Positions 1-9,155 of a DNA stretch of 64,000 bases are shown here, piece by piece. Positions within the stretch are counted from its first letter, which is position 1, and every line of letters begins with the position of its first letter. The notes beneath the pieces are model-generated. The model did not search any database and had not been told where the DNA came from. It saw only the letters and a program-made list of their open reading frames with translations. This stretch comes from Chthoniobacteraceae bacterium (GTDB lineage Bacteria; Verrucomicrobiota; Verrucomicrobiia; Chthoniobacterales; Chthoniobacteraceae). The position numbers and the translations under genes are program-made. The stretch covers positions 19,694 through 83,693 of the forward strand of contig CANFTB010000017.1 of assembly GCA_947449735.1 (NCBI GenBank), given 5' to 3'.

Positions 1-1
1 G

Positions 2-1117
2 GTGAAAAACGCGGACCTTCTGGACAAGGAGCAACTCGCCAAGATCGAGAGTCTGACCCAGCAGGCGGCCCGGATCGAGGCCGATGCCCCGGAGCTTCCG
101 GGGGTGATGAGCGTCGCGGACAAGGAGGTGGTGAAGACCATCAAAGTCCACCTGCGCGGCAACTACCTGACGCTTGGAAAAAGCGTCGAACGCGGGTTTC
201 CCGAGGTCATGCGCACCAGCCTGACCAAGCCCATCTTCCCCGCAAAACAAAGCGGCCGCCTCGAACTGGCGAAGTGGATCGCCAGCGGGGAGCATCCGCT
301 GACGTCGCGAGTCATTGTAAACCGAGTCTGGCGCTGGCATTTCGGCAAGGGCATCGTCGCGACCACGGACAATTTCGGGATCCTGGGCGCGAAGCCGAGC
401 CACCCGGAACTGCTCGACTGGCTCGCCCGCGGCTTTGTGGAAAACGGATGGTCCATCAAGGATCTCCACCGGCAAATCATGAGCTCCGCGGCCTACCAGC
501 AGTCGAGCTTCCCCGCCCCGCCGGCCCCGGGCCGGCCGGATCCGCAGACGCTCGACCCGGAAAACAAACTGCTCTGGCGCGCCAACATGCGGAGGCTCGA
601 GGCGGAGGAGATCCGGGACTCCATGCTCGCCTGCAGCGGGTGGCTGGACCGGACGCTTGGGGGGAAAACCATCCCCCGCCGCAACCGCGAGTTCGTCTTC
701 AACCACACCAGCAAGGACGCCACGACGTATGAAAGCGCGCGGAGGGCCCTGTACCTTCCGATTATCCGGAACCACCTGTGCGACATCTTTGAACAGTTCG
801 ACTACCCCGACCCCACGACACCCACGGGCAGCCGCAACAGCACGGTCGTCGCCCCTCAGGCCCTGATCATGATGAACGCCCCGGTCGTGGCCCAGTGCGG
901 AAAGGAACTCGCCGGCGCGCTCGACCGCATCGCGGACGAACCGGCGCGCATCGAGGCGGCCTACCAGATTTTGTACGCACGCATGCCCTCCGCGAATGAA
1001 CTCGAAAGCGCCAGGCGTTTGATCCTCGACTTGAAATCCTCCGGGGACACTGCCCTTGCCTGGCCGCTGTTCTGCCAGACCCTGTTCGCCGCCAACGAGT
1101 TCATCTACCTAAGGTAA
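2..1117 (+). CDS. DUF1553 (PSD1-type) protein, C-terminal part, cut by window edge
   Basis: The frame is open at the left edge, so the first codon here is not a real start and the N-terminal half (normally a DUF1549 domain, often with a CxxCH motif) lies outside the window. The visible 371 residues are a typical DUF1553 domain: the block WIASGEHPLTSRVIVNRVW, then WHFGKGIV, SHPELLDWLA and the AAYQQSS region, ending with the family's ANEFIYLR tail. Such proteins are abundant in Planctomycetes and Verrucomicrobia and are nearly always followed by a DUF1501 gene, as here after 4 bases. The molecular function is not established; the family is usually discussed as exported and possibly linked to polysaccharide or sulfated-glycan use. 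The family call is secure, the role is unknown. Confidence 0.88.
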   Translation: MKNADLLDKEQLAKIESLTQQAARIEADAPELPGVMSVADKEVVKTIKVHLRGNYLTLGKSVERGFPEVMRTSLTKPIFPAKQSGRLELAKWIASGEHPLTSRVIVNRVWRWHFGKGIVATTDNFGILGAKPSHPELLDWLARGFVENGWSIKDLHRQIMSSAAYQQSSFPAPPAPGRPDPQTLDPENKLLWRANMRRLEAEEIRDSMLACSGWLDRTLGGKTIPRRNREFVFNHTSKDATTYESARRALYLPIIRNHLCDIFEQFDYPDPTTPTGSRNSTVVAPQALIMMNAPVVAQCGKELAGALDRIADEPARIEAAYQILYARMPSANELESARRLILDLKSSGDTALAWPLFCQTLFAANEFIYLR

Positions 1118-1121
1118 ACCG

Positions 1122-2540
1122 ATGCACACAACGCCCCCGATTTTAATGACGCGCCGGCGGCTCCTCCAGGGCAGTTCTGCCGGCTTTGGCTACCTGGCGC
1201 TCCAGGCCCTGCTCGGCGGGGACAATGCCCTGGGCGCAGCCGCGAACGTCCTCGCAGCAAAGGCGACGCCGGCCCGGGCGCGCGCGAAGCGGGTGGTGTT
1301 TCTTTTCATGAAGGGCGGCCCGAGCCACGTCGACACCTTCGACCCGAAACCCCTTCTCCAAAGGGACGACGGGAAGCCCTATCCCTTCAAACAACCCCGC
1401 GTCCAGTTCGCACAAACGGGCAAGCTGCTCAAATCCCCCTGGACCTTCAAGCAATACGGCCAGAGCGGGCTGCCGGTGAGCGAGCTCTTCCCGCACGTCG
1501 CGCAGTGTGTTGACGACCTCTGCGTCATCCGCTCCCTCCACGGCACCAACCCCGCCCACGGAGGCGCCCTCCTAAAACTTCACACCGGAAGCGACACCCA
1601 GGTGCGGCCCAGCATGGGCGCGTGGACAGTTTACGGCCTGGGCACCGAAAATGAAAACCTCCCGGCCTTCATCACCATCTGCCCCACGCTGGCGCACGGC
1701 GGGGTCAACAACTGGGGCTCCGCCTTCCTTCCCACGTACTGCCAGGGCACCCCGATCGGCAACGCCAGCATCCCGTCCGATCAGGCCCTGGTGAAGCACA
1801 TCCGAAACGCGCAGCTGAGCGGCGATCAACAGCGCAGGCAGCTCGAGTTCCTCGCCGAGGCCAACCGCTCTCACCTCGCACTGTCCGGCGCCGACCAGGC
1901 GCTCGAGGGACGCATCAACTCCTTCGAACTCGCCTACCGGATGCAAAGCACCATGCCGGAGGCGCAGGACATCGCCGCCGAAAGCGAATACACGAAACGT
2001 CTTTACGGCGTGGACCATCCCGTGACCGCAAATTTCGGCCGTCAATGCCTCATGGCCCGCCGCTTCCTCGAGCGGGGCGTCCGTTTTGTGCAGGTCACCC
2101 ACAGCGATGGAGAGGTCCAATGGGACCAGCACGGCAGCCTTTTCAAGGGCCATTCCAAGAACGCCGCCGAGGTCGACAAGCCCATCGCCGGGTTCCTGCG
2201 CGACCTCAAAGCGCGCGGCCTTCTTGACGACACCCTGGTACTCTGGGGCGGCGAGTTTGGAAGAACCCCCACCGCCCAGGGCGCCGACGGCCGCGACCAC
2301 AACCCGCACGGCTTCACCATGTGGATGGCGGGCGCCGGGGTGAGGCCCGGATTCGCCTACGGCGCCACCGACGACTACGGTTACTTCGCGCAGGAGAACA
2401 AAATGCACATTCACGACCTGCACGCGACCATGCTCCACTTGCTCGGGGTCGACCACGAGAAGCTCACATTCAGGCACGCCGGCAGGGATTTCCGCCTGAC
2501 GGATGTGGAGGGCCACGTCGCCTCCGATATCCTGGCCTGA
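1122..2540 (+). CDS. DUF1501 family protein with twin-arginine signal
   Basis: A 472-residue protein beginning with a Tat-type leader (TRRRLLQGSSAGFGYLALQA), so it is probably exported folded. The body matches DUF1501, a family related to the sulfatase/alkaline phosphatase superfamily. Visible conserved blocks are FLFMKGGPSHVDTFDPKP near the N-terminus, the LVLWGGEFGRTPTAQ block and GRDHNPHGFTMWMAGAGV in the C-terminal third, which carry the acidic and histidine residues expected for metal binding. There is no CxPxR motif, so it is not a formylglycine sulfatase. It lies 4 bases after the DUF1553 gene and is probably co-transcribed with it and with the MFS transporter downstream. The family call is strong, the substrate is unknown. 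Confidence 0.9.
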   Translation: MHTTPPILMTRRRLLQGSSAGFGYLALQALLGGDNALGAAANVLAAKATPARARAKRVVFLFMKGGPSHVDTFDPKPLLQRDDGKPYPFKQPRVQFAQTGKLLKSPWTFKQYGQSGLPVSELFPHVAQCVDDLCVIRSLHGTNPAHGGALLKLHTGSDTQVRPSMGAWTVYGLGTENENLPAFITICPTLAHGGVNNWGSAFLPTYCQGTPIGNASIPSDQALVKHIRNAQLSGDQQRRQLEFLAEANRSHLALSGADQALEGRINSFELAYRMQSTMPEAQDIAAESEYTKRLYGVDHPVTANFGRQCLMARRFLERGVRFVQVTHSDGEVQWDQHGSLFKGHSKNAAEVDKPIAGFLRDLKARGLLDDTLVLWGGEFGRTPTAQGADGRDHNPHGFTMWMAGAGVRPGFAYGATDDYGYFAQENKMHIHDLHATMLHLLGVDHEKLTFRHAGRDFRLTDVEGHVASDILA

Positions 2541-2562
2541 CCCGGGGGCCACCCACCACCCG

Positions 2563-3825
2563 ATGGATCCAAGCCCCAAACAGTCCCGCGCCCCCTCGTG
2601 GAAGTGGTGGATCACCGGCATGCTGTTGCTCGCGACGACGATCAACTACATGGATCGCGTCACGCTCGCAAACGCCTCGGTCAGGGTCACCTCTGAACTC
2701 GGGCTCTCCAACGCGCAGTACGGCACGCTCGAGCTGCTTTTCGGCTGGGCCTTCGCCGCGGGTTCGCTGGTGTTCGGCTTTCTGGCGGACCGCGTGTCCG
2801 TCTATCTTTTGTACCCCGCGGTGCTCGCCGCCTGGTCGCTAACCGGCGTCGCGGCGGGCTGGAGCCACGGCTTCACGGAGCTTGCGGTCTGCCGGGCCCT
2901 GCTCGGCTTTTTCGAGGCGGGCCACTGGCCATGCGCGCTCAAGACGACCTTCAAGCTTCTGGATGAAAAGGACCGCACCATGGGCAACAGCATGCTCCAG
3001 AGCGGAGCCTCGATCGGCGCCATCCTCACGCCGCAGATCATGAAGCTGCTCATGACCAGCGAGGCGGGCTCGTGGCGCAATGCATTCATTGTCGTGGGGG
3101 CGGTGGGTTTCCTCTGGGTTCTCTGCTGGTTTCTCATCCTAAAACCAGCCGACCTTGCCGAACCGAAGCGGGACAGCAACTCCACCCCGGCGTCTCCGCT
3201 TTGGCCGGTGTTGGTGGGCAGAAAGTTCTGGGCGGTCGCCCTGCTGATCGTTGGGGCCCAGGCGGCATGGCACATCTACCGGGTGTGGCTGATGAAATTC
3301 CTGCAGAGCGGCCGCGGTTACGAGGAGGCTTTCGCCCTCAATTTCAACTCCCTCTACTACGCGGCCACCGACGCCGGGTGCCTGCTGGCGGGCGCCGCAT
3401 CCCTGTGGCTTGTGCGACGCAACACGCATCCCCACGACGCGAGGCGCACGGTCTACACCGCCGCGTGTGTGCTCACCTCGTTCAGCCTGTTTATACCGTG
3501 GCTGGGACAGGGCTGGCCGCTCCTCCTCGCGCTCCTCGTCATCGGCGCCGGCGCGCTCGCGCTTTTCCCCTGCTATTACAGCTTCGTGCAGGACCTCTCC
3601 CGCGAACACGTCGGAAGGCTCACCGGCATCCTGAGCCTCTGGGTGTGGGCCGTCACCTCCCCCATGCACCGCCTCTTCGGCAGCATCGTCGACAAAACCC
3701 AAAGCTACGATCTTGTGCTGCTCGCCGCGGGCCTGGCCCCTTGGATCGGCGTCGCCGCAATGAAACTGCTCTGGCCCCGACCCGGAAAGGGCACATCCGC
3801 CGCACCCGCAGATTCGTCCCTCTAG
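2563..3825 (+). CDS. MFS transporter, anion:cation symporter-like
   Basis: A 420-residue, very hydrophobic protein of the major facilitator superfamily with about 12 membrane segments. The first segment ends in NYMDRVTLA, followed by the A-motif-like loop GFLADRVSV, and EAGHWPCALK lies in the fourth/fifth segment region. This pattern resembles the ACS family (hexuronate, sugar acid or phthalate permeases). The frame is open back to 2503, but those 20 extra codons overlap the upstream gene and look non-coding; ATG 2563 gives a normal soluble start before TM1. It sits in the DUF1553-DUF1501 cluster and may import a product of extracellular breakdown. The substrate cannot be read from the sequence. 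Confidence 0.85.
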   Translation: MDPSPKQSRAPSWKWWITGMLLLATTINYMDRVTLANASVRVTSELGLSNAQYGTLELLFGWAFAAGSLVFGFLADRVSVYLLYPAVLAAWSLTGVAAGWSHGFTELAVCRALLGFFEAGHWPCALKTTFKLLDEKDRTMGNSMLQSGASIGAILTPQIMKLLMTSEAGSWRNAFIVVGAVGFLWVLCWFLILKPADLAEPKRDSNSTPASPLWPVLVGRKFWAVALLIVGAQAAWHIYRVWLMKFLQSGRGYEEAFALNFNSLYYAATDAGCLLAGAASLWLVRRNTHPHDARRTVYTAACVLTSFSLFIPWLGQGWPLLLALLVIGAGALALFPCYYSFVQDLSREHVGRLTGILSLWVWAVTSPMHRLFGSIVDKTQSYDLVLLAAGLAPWIGVAAMKLLWPRPGKGTSAAPADSSL

Positions 3826-3839
3826 ACCCCTCCCCTTAA

Positions 3840-4964
3840 ATGCTTACTCCACAGAGCCGCCAGCAGGATTTTCCGGCCCTCGCCGGGATCACCTACCTCA
3901 ACACTGCCGCCGAAAGCATCCCCCCTGAATGCGTCGGGCATGCTCTCCATCAATACTCCGAGGACAAGCTCCGCGGAATGAAAGGGCGGGACGCGCACTT
4001 CGCCCAGGTCGAGGCCTGCCGCGAAACGAGCGCACGCCATCTTGGACTCACACCCGGCGAGGTGTCCTTTTGTTCCTGCAGTTCCGAGGCATACAACCTC
4101 CTCGCCTCCGCGCTTGAACTCGACTCCGCCGCGGAGGTCGTCGTGAACAACCTCGACTTCCCCGCGGGCGTCACGCCGTGGCTCAGGGCCAAGACTCCGC
4201 CCGTCTTGAAGTTATGGGAGGCCCGTGACGGCTCCCTCTCGCTGGAAGATTTGAAAGGCCTCCTCAACGAGCGCACCAGGCTCGTCCAAATCTCGCTGGT
4301 GAGTTTCTACAACGGCCACCGGATCCAGTGGACAGCCTTCCGCGACCTGGTCCGGCGCATGGCACCGAACGCGGTGATCGCCGTCGATCTCACCCAGGCC
4401 CTGGGACGCATCTCCCCTGACTGGGAAGGTGCCGACATCCTGATCTCGAGCACGCACAAATGGACGCTCGGTGTCCACGGAGGCTGCATCATCGGCGTTC
4501 CTGAGGCGGCCTCCGAACGCCTCACCACGCGGGCGGGAGGCTGGCTCCACATTCAAAACGCTTTTGACGAAAACCGCTTCCAAACCGCGCACACCAAGAC
4601 CGGTGCGGCCAGCTTTTCGGTGGGCATGCCGAACTTTGCGGCGTTGTACGCGCTGAACGCATCGCTGCGGTATCTCCAGGAAACGGGCATTGCAAACATC
4701 GAAGCGCACGCTAACCCGCTCGCTGCGACCGCGGAGAGCGGCGTCCGTGCGCTGGGCATCACCCCGCTCTGCAACTGGGAGCCCGCGAATCCCACCGGCA
4801 TCATCGCCTTTAAACACCCGCGCAGCGTCGAGTTGCACGCTGCTTTGGAAAGGGAGAACATCCACGTGATGCACAACGCCGGCCGCATCCGCATCGCGGT
4901 CCACGGTTACAACACCGCCCAGGACATCCAGCGGTTCCTGAGCGTCCTCGCAAATCTCCTTTGA
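3840..4964 (+). CDS. Class V aminotransferase (PLP-dependent, cysteine desulfurase/epimerase-like)
   Basis: A 374-residue fold-type I PLP enzyme. The N-terminal YLNTAAESIPPE block, the central aspartate in VIAVDLTQALG (which contacts the pyridine nitrogen) and the Schiff-base lysine in ISSTHKWTLG are in the expected order and spacing for class V aminotransferases. The usual desulfurase active-site cysteine loop is not obvious, so an isopenicillin-N-epimerase-like lyase or aminotransferase is as likely as a desulfurase. It begins 14 bases after the transporter and is probably the last gene of that operon. This gene with an MFS transporter and a DUF1501 gene suggests uptake and processing of an amino compound, which is inference. 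Confidence 0.85.
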   Translation: MLTPQSRQQDFPALAGITYLNTAAESIPPECVGHALHQYSEDKLRGMKGRDAHFAQVEACRETSARHLGLTPGEVSFCSCSSEAYNLLASALELDSAAEVVVNNLDFPAGVTPWLRAKTPPVLKLWEARDGSLSLEDLKGLLNERTRLVQISLVSFYNGHRIQWTAFRDLVRRMAPNAVIAVDLTQALGRISPDWEGADILISSTHKWTLGVHGGCIIGVPEAASERLTTRAGGWLHIQNAFDENRFQTAHTKTGAASFSVGMPNFAALYALNASLRYLQETGIANIEAHANPLAATAESGVRALGITPLCNWEPANPTGIIAFKHPRSVELHAALERENIHVMHNAGRIRIAVHGYNTAQDIQRFLSVLANLL

Positions 4965-4982
4965 ACCCGAGCACAGAATTTT

Positions 4983-5073
4983 ACGCGGAGACACGGAGCC
5001 GCGAAGTTCAGAATAAATCCCTACCTTCTATTTGTTTACCAAAAACTTCTCCGCGCTCTCCGCAGCTCCGCGT
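4983..5073. repeat. Imperfect inverted repeat of CGCGGAG-type units
   Basis: The left arm (4983-5008) contains ACGCGGAG, CGGAG and GCGAAGTT. The right arm (5044-5073) read on the other strand contains ACGCGGAG, CGGAG and GCGGAGAAGTT in the same order. The arms are separated by an AT-rich 35-base loop with no gene. It sits between the ends of two convergent genes, the usual place for REP-like intergenic palindromes or a bidirectional terminator. Short cgcggag tracts of this kind recur in environmental Verrucomicrobia and Planctomycetes genomes (from memory). No second copy was seen in the window. Confidence 0.6.
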
Positions 5074-5088
5074 GAGATCTCATTTTCT

Positions 5089-6249
5089 CTACGCGCCGAA
5101 ACGGAGCGCAAAGCTTTTGTAAAACTCAGCCGCTTTCTCGACCTCCGCCAGCTCGACGAACTCCACCGCCGCATGGGCCTGGTCGATGCTGCCCGGCCCG
5201 ATGACAATTGAGGGAACCCCGCACGCGGATAGCTTGCTGGCGTCGCTCCCGAAGGGAACCCCGCACAGCTCTCCGTCCAGTCCCATCTCGGAAAGCAGCT
5301 GCGAAGCGAGCACCGCGGGAGCGGCCCCGGGCTCGGTTTCCAGAGCCATGTCGGTGAGCATGGGCGCCTCCATCCGGGCATCAAGCGTTGGATACTCGCG
5401 CTTCAAGCTATCGAGCAAAACCTGGTAGTGCGCCAGCACGCCGTCCACCGTCTCCCCCGGCAGCAGGCGCCGGTCGACTTCGATGCAGCAATAATCCGGC
5501 ACGAAATTCACCTGCACGCCGCCCTTAATCACACCGACGTTCAAGGTGGCCGGGCCGAGGAGCGGGTGAGGGCTTCCGGCGAGGCGTTCATGGTCACGTT
5601 CAAGGACAAGGATAATCCGGGCCATATGCTGTATGGCGTTCACTCCCAGATGCGGCTTTCCGCTGTGCGCCGCCCTTCCATGCACCGCAATACGCCAGCG
5701 CACAACCCCCTTGCTGGCTATCACCGGCCGCAAGCCGGTCGGCTCCGCGACGAGGGCCGCGTCCGCCCTAAGCCCCTCGCAGAGCCTGACCACGCCGCGA
5801 TAGGAAAACTCCTCGTCCACCACCGCCGCGAGCCACAAGTCGCAGGGCGGCCGTACCCCGCTTTCATGAATCAAGGCCACCGCATGCATCATCGCGCCGA
5901 GACCCGCCTTGGTGTCGCAACTCCCGCGCCCGAACATCCTGCCGTTCGCAATCCGGGGTTCAAAGGGTGGGATCTCCATTCCTGCCACTGAGACTGTGTC
6001 CATGTGCGCCTCAAACACGACCTTCCGCGAACCGTCACAACCCGGGATTTTTGCGATGACATTCGGCCTTCCAGGAAATACCTCCTGCTCGCAGACGGCG
6101 ACTCCGCGGTCCTCGAAAAAGGCCCTCACCCATGCGGCGATCGCCCCCTCGCCGGGCCCTCCCTCATACGCGGAGTTAACGCTGTTGATGGAAACAAGAT
6201 CGGCGAGTATCTGTGCGACGGGGGGGACCATGGCTTCAAGCGTCCTCAA
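5089..6249 (-). CDS. M20 family metallopeptidase/deacylase (ArgE/DapE-like)
   Basis: A 386-residue di-zinc M20 enzyme. The metal and catalytic motifs are all present: the HxD motif in FEAHMDTVSV, the bridging aspartate in GRGSCDTKAGLGAMM, the glutamate pair in VVDEEFSYRG, the VAEPT block and the dimerisation domain histidine in HGRAAHSGKPHLGVNA. Members remove acyl groups or cleave amide bonds in acetylornithine, succinyl-diaminopimelate or dipeptides; the exact substrate cannot be assigned. It is convergent with the aminotransferase gene and separated from it by the inverted repeat. A longer open frame does not exist upstream, so ATG 6249 is used. Confidence 0.88.
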   Translation of the reverse strand: MRTLEAMVPPVAQILADLVSINSVNSAYEGGPGEGAIAAWVRAFFEDRGVAVCEQEVFPGRPNVIAKIPGCDGSRKVVFEAHMDTVSVAGMEIPPFEPRIANGRMFGRGSCDTKAGLGAMMHAVALIHESGVRPPCDLWLAAVVDEEFSYRGVVRLCEGLRADAALVAEPTGLRPVIASKGVVRWRIAVHGRAAHSGKPHLGVNAIQHMARIILVLERDHERLAGSPHPLLGPATLNVGVIKGGVQVNFVPDYCCIEVDRRLLPGETVDGVLAHYQVLLDSLKREYPTLDARMEAPMLTDMALETEPGAAPAVLASQLLSEMGLDGELCGVPFGSDASKLSACGVPSIVIGPGSIDQAHAAVEFVELAEVEKAAEFYKSFALRFGA

Positions 6250-6452
6250 AAACCGACCGGCTTTGCGAGACAGAAGCTTGGGACAAATAAACTCCCCGCC
6301 AGCAAATCCATTCCTCGGCGCGCACCCGAAGAACCATCAAAATCCCCCTCATTGCTTCGGGCGCGAGGCAAGCCGGCATTCAACTAGAAAGACTCCATGA
6401 ACGTCATAATTGCTTTCGCCAGGACCACAAACCGCTTAGGTTGAACTCCCCT

Positions 6453-7115
6453 ATGAGTGCCCGCCTTGTTTTGTCAAATCTCGCTCCTGCCGTCGCGGTC
6501 ATTCTTTCGGGATGCTGTTCGATGGATGATGTGTTTGAGCCCCGCAGCAAAGCGGCCACGCCAGCCCCTAAACGCCCCTTGGTCCAGGCAAATGGCCCGA
6601 CGCCGAAAAGCCCTGAACAGGGCGCGCAACAGTGGACGGCCGGCGTCGAGCCCAGAATGAGCACAGCTGCCCCAGCAGCTCAAAAACCGGCGTTGCCCGA
6701 CCGATCCAGGCTGAACCAGCTCAATTCGGAGGAACTCGCCATCCGTAACAACAAAAGCCTCTCTCCAGCCGAACGCAACCAGCAGCTTCAAAGAGTCTGG
6801 AAGGAACAAACCGAAGCAGGCTCGGGCATTCAGGCGAAGGACACGCCGCCCCCCCTGCAAAGGCCCGCAAGCCAACCCCCTTCTCCAGCGACAACGCAAC
6901 CCGCTCAGCCCAAAATGACTGCCGGCGCGCCACAAACGACGCCGACTGCCGCCGCGGCGCAAAAAACCGACGAGCCGAAGTACGCAATACGCGTGCCGGG
7001 GAAGTCGGGAATCATCAAGAGCCCTTACGACGGCAAGCTTCTGGATGCGACTGGCGTCCCCCCGGGAACGGAAGTCAAAGATCCGTCGACGGGAAAAGTC
7101 ATGCTAGTTCCCTGA
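6453..7115 (+). CDS. Proline-rich lipoprotein of unknown function
   Basis: A 220-residue predicted lipoprotein. The leader SARLVLSNLAPAVAVILSGC ends in a lipobox-like LSGC, so it is probably anchored by an acylated cysteine. A TTG in frame at 6441 is possible but ATG 6453 gives a better signal peptide. The middle is low-complexity, rich in Pro, Ala and Gln, typical of a periplasmic spacer. The ordered C-terminal 45 residues read YAIRVPGKSGIIKSPYDGKL and end in a DPSTGKVMLVP motif, which looks like a small beta-rich module. I do not recognise the family. It stands alone between convergent and opposite genes. Confidence 0.7.
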   Translation: MSARLVLSNLAPAVAVILSGCCSMDDVFEPRSKAATPAPKRPLVQANGPTPKSPEQGAQQWTAGVEPRMSTAAPAAQKPALPDRSRLNQLNSEELAIRNNKSLSPAERNQQLQRVWKEQTEAGSGIQAKDTPPPLQRPASQPPSPATTQPAQPKMTAGAPQTTPTAAAAQKTDEPKYAIRVPGKSGIIKSPYDGKLLDATGVPPGTEVKDPSTGKVMLVP

Positions 7116-7126
7116 GGAAGGGTTTT

Positions 7127-7918
7127 CTAGTGGAGGAGGCTGATCCGGCTCATCATCACCGCCTGCCCCCTGAGCAAAACCCTCCCGCCGCGCACGCTCA
7201 AGCGGACCTCTCCACCGCGGGCGCTGACCTGGAAAGCCCGAAACTCAGAACGACCGGTTTTAGCCTCCCAATACGGACCAAGCGCGCAGTGCGCTGAACC
7301 CGTGACAGGGTCCTCGCTGACGCCCACCGCCGGCGCGAAGAACCGCGACACGAAATCCCAGCCGGGAGAAGCGCTCCGGCAAGTCACGATCACGCCGCGC
7401 ACCGGCAGCCGCGCAAGCGCTGCGAAATCAGGAGACAAACCGCGCAAAACTTCCTCGTTTTCAACCTCCACCAGATAATCCATCCCGTTGCTTCCGCTTT
7501 CGAGCACCATGCATCCAAGAGCGCTCTCAAGCCCCTCAGGAACGGCGCAAGGCGTACAAACCTTTGCGGGAAAATCCATCTCGATCCAGTCCCCCTCCCG
7601 CCTGCAGGAGAGCAAGCCGCTCAGAGTGTGAAAGCGGGCCGGACTTCCAGAGTCCAGAACGCCCGTCTCCCACAACACATGCGCCGTCGCGAGAGTGGCG
7701 TGGCCGCAAAGCTTCACTTCTGAAAGAGGTGTCAACCAGCGCAGTGAGTACCCCTCCTCCAGGACATGCACGAACGCCGTCTCGGACAAATTCATCTCCC
7801 TGGCCAGAAGCCGCATCCATTGCTCCGGAGCCGGCTCCGGCAGCAGACATACGGCCGCGGGGTTGCCGGAAAAAGGCGTGGATGTAAAAGCATCCACGGT
7901 AAACAACGCGCGCTCCAT
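7127..7918 (-). CDS. PhzF family epimerase/isomerase-like protein
   Basis: A 263-residue PhzF-fold protein with two diaminopimelate-epimerase-like halves. Diagnostic elements are the N-terminal VDAFTSTPFSGNPAAVCLL block, the catalytic glutamate in MNLSETAFV, and DPVTGSAHCALGPYW near the C-terminus. It is of normal length for the family. PhzF itself isomerises a phenazine precursor, but most family members have unknown substrates and no phenazine genes are nearby. It starts 18 bases after the methyltransferase gene, suggesting a two-gene operon and perhaps a small-molecule modification pathway. Confidence 0.88.
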   Translation of the reverse strand: MERALFTVDAFTSTPFSGNPAAVCLLPEPAPEQWMRLLAREMNLSETAFVHVLEEGYSLRWLTPLSEVKLCGHATLATAHVLWETGVLDSGSPARFHTLSGLLSCRREGDWIEMDFPAKVCTPCAVPEGLESALGCMVLESGSNGMDYLVEVENEEVLRGLSPDFAALARLPVRGVIVTCRSASPGWDFVSRFFAPAVGVSEDPVTGSAHCALGPYWEAKTGRSEFRAFQVSARGGEVRLSVRGGRVLLRGQAVMMSRISLLH

Positions 7919-7936
7919 GATACTGAAAGAAACGCT

Positions 7937-8968
7937 CTAAACCTTCCGAGCAACGACCACACTCCTGTCGACGGCCGTTGGATGATGTCCGGCCCATTCA
8001 AGACCGGCATGCTCCAGCCACGAACGGATCTCCGAAACGGAAAAACAGCGCCCCTCGGTACAATGCAGCAACAGGGCTGAATACATCGCCACCGGAAGCG
8101 GTCCGGTGGACTCCGCATTCAGAAAGGCGTCGTGAATCAACAAAAGCCCACCCGAGGGCAGCGCGCGCGCGGCCTTCTGCACCAGGGCCGCCGCGACTGG
8201 ATCATCCCAGTCGTGCAGCACGTTCGAGAGCAGTATGACGTCAAATCCCGAGGGCAGTTCGGACTGGAACATGTCTCCGGCAATCACATCCACCCGGTCC
8301 GAAAGTCCCCGTCGGGCGACAGCCTTCCGGGCGATGCGATCGACGGGAGGCTTCTCAAACACGCTGGCACGCAGGTGTTCAAATCGCGCGCTCAATGCGC
8401 ACGCATAAATTCCAGAGCCGCCGGCAACATCGAGCAAGGCGCGATTTCCGGAAAGATCGAGTTTTCTGGCGAGAGCCGGCGCCAAGACAATCCCCCTGCA
8501 GTCCATCGCCGCCGTAAACTCGTCGGCAAACTCGTCGGACTCCATCGCCTGCGCCCACGCGTTGGAATGCGTACTGCCCCAGTTGGCGGGCTTCCCGGTT
8601 TTAAGCACCTCCACGAACTCCCTGGTCTGCGGCCGGTTCTTGAGCGTGTCGTAATAAGGTTTGAGACACCAGGGCGACCCCTCCACCAGATGCTCTCGAG
8701 CGCGTGCGGTCACGTGAATCACACCCCCGGCCTGAGTCACCAGTCCGAGCGCGGAGCACAATGTCATCAGAACCCCAGCGGGACGGGCGTGCATTCCAAA
8801 ATGCGCAGCGAGGGATCCCACCGTCGCGGGATGATCGGCCAACCAGGTAAACAGGTTGAAATGAGACACGGCGGCGGCCAGCAAATCCACGCCCATCAAT
8901 CCGTCACGCAACCGGTACAGAGGCAGGGGATCGGTCACCGGTTCGTCGCTCAATAATGGATCAATCAT
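7937..8968 (-). CDS. SAM-dependent O-methyltransferase (Methyltransf_2 family)
   Basis: A 343-residue protein with the architecture of small-molecule O-methyltransferases: an N-terminal winged-helix dimerisation domain (about residues 15-110), then a Rossmann domain with the SAM motif LLDVAGGSGIYA and the active-site region LLSNVLHDWDDPVAA, where the His-Asp pair corresponds to the catalytic base in plant and polyketide O-methyltransferases. It is similar to enzymes such as hydroxyneurosporene or tetracenomycin methyltransferases, but the substrate is unknown. It is upstream of the PhzF-like gene in the same direction, probably co-transcribed. Confidence 0.86.
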   Translation of the reverse strand: MIDPLLSDEPVTDPLPLYRLRDGLMGVDLLAAAVSHFNLFTWLADHPATVGSLAAHFGMHARPAGVLMTLCSALGLVTQAGGVIHVTARAREHLVEGSPWCLKPYYDTLKNRPQTREFVEVLKTGKPANWGSTHSNAWAQAMESDEFADEFTAAMDCRGIVLAPALARKLDLSGNRALLDVAGGSGIYACALSARFEHLRASVFEKPPVDRIARKAVARRGLSDRVDVIAGDMFQSELPSGFDVILLSNVLHDWDDPVAAALVQKAARALPSGGLLLIHDAFLNAESTGPLPVAMYSALLLHCTEGRCFSVSEIRSWLEHAGLEWAGHHPTAVDRSVVVARKV

Positions 8969-9155
8969 AGAAATTTCTCTCCTGCGTCACACTGCCCCTT
9001 CCTCAAAAGTGAATCAGAGGGCCTCCTCTCAGCTCAAAACCCCTCCCATTGCCTCACCGCCCGCGGATCACCCGCAAAAGCCGGAAGTGTTGAACCGGGA
9101 GTGTTCGACCTCCACGTGGATCAAAACTCCCCCCCAAGCCAAGCCCTACGACAGC

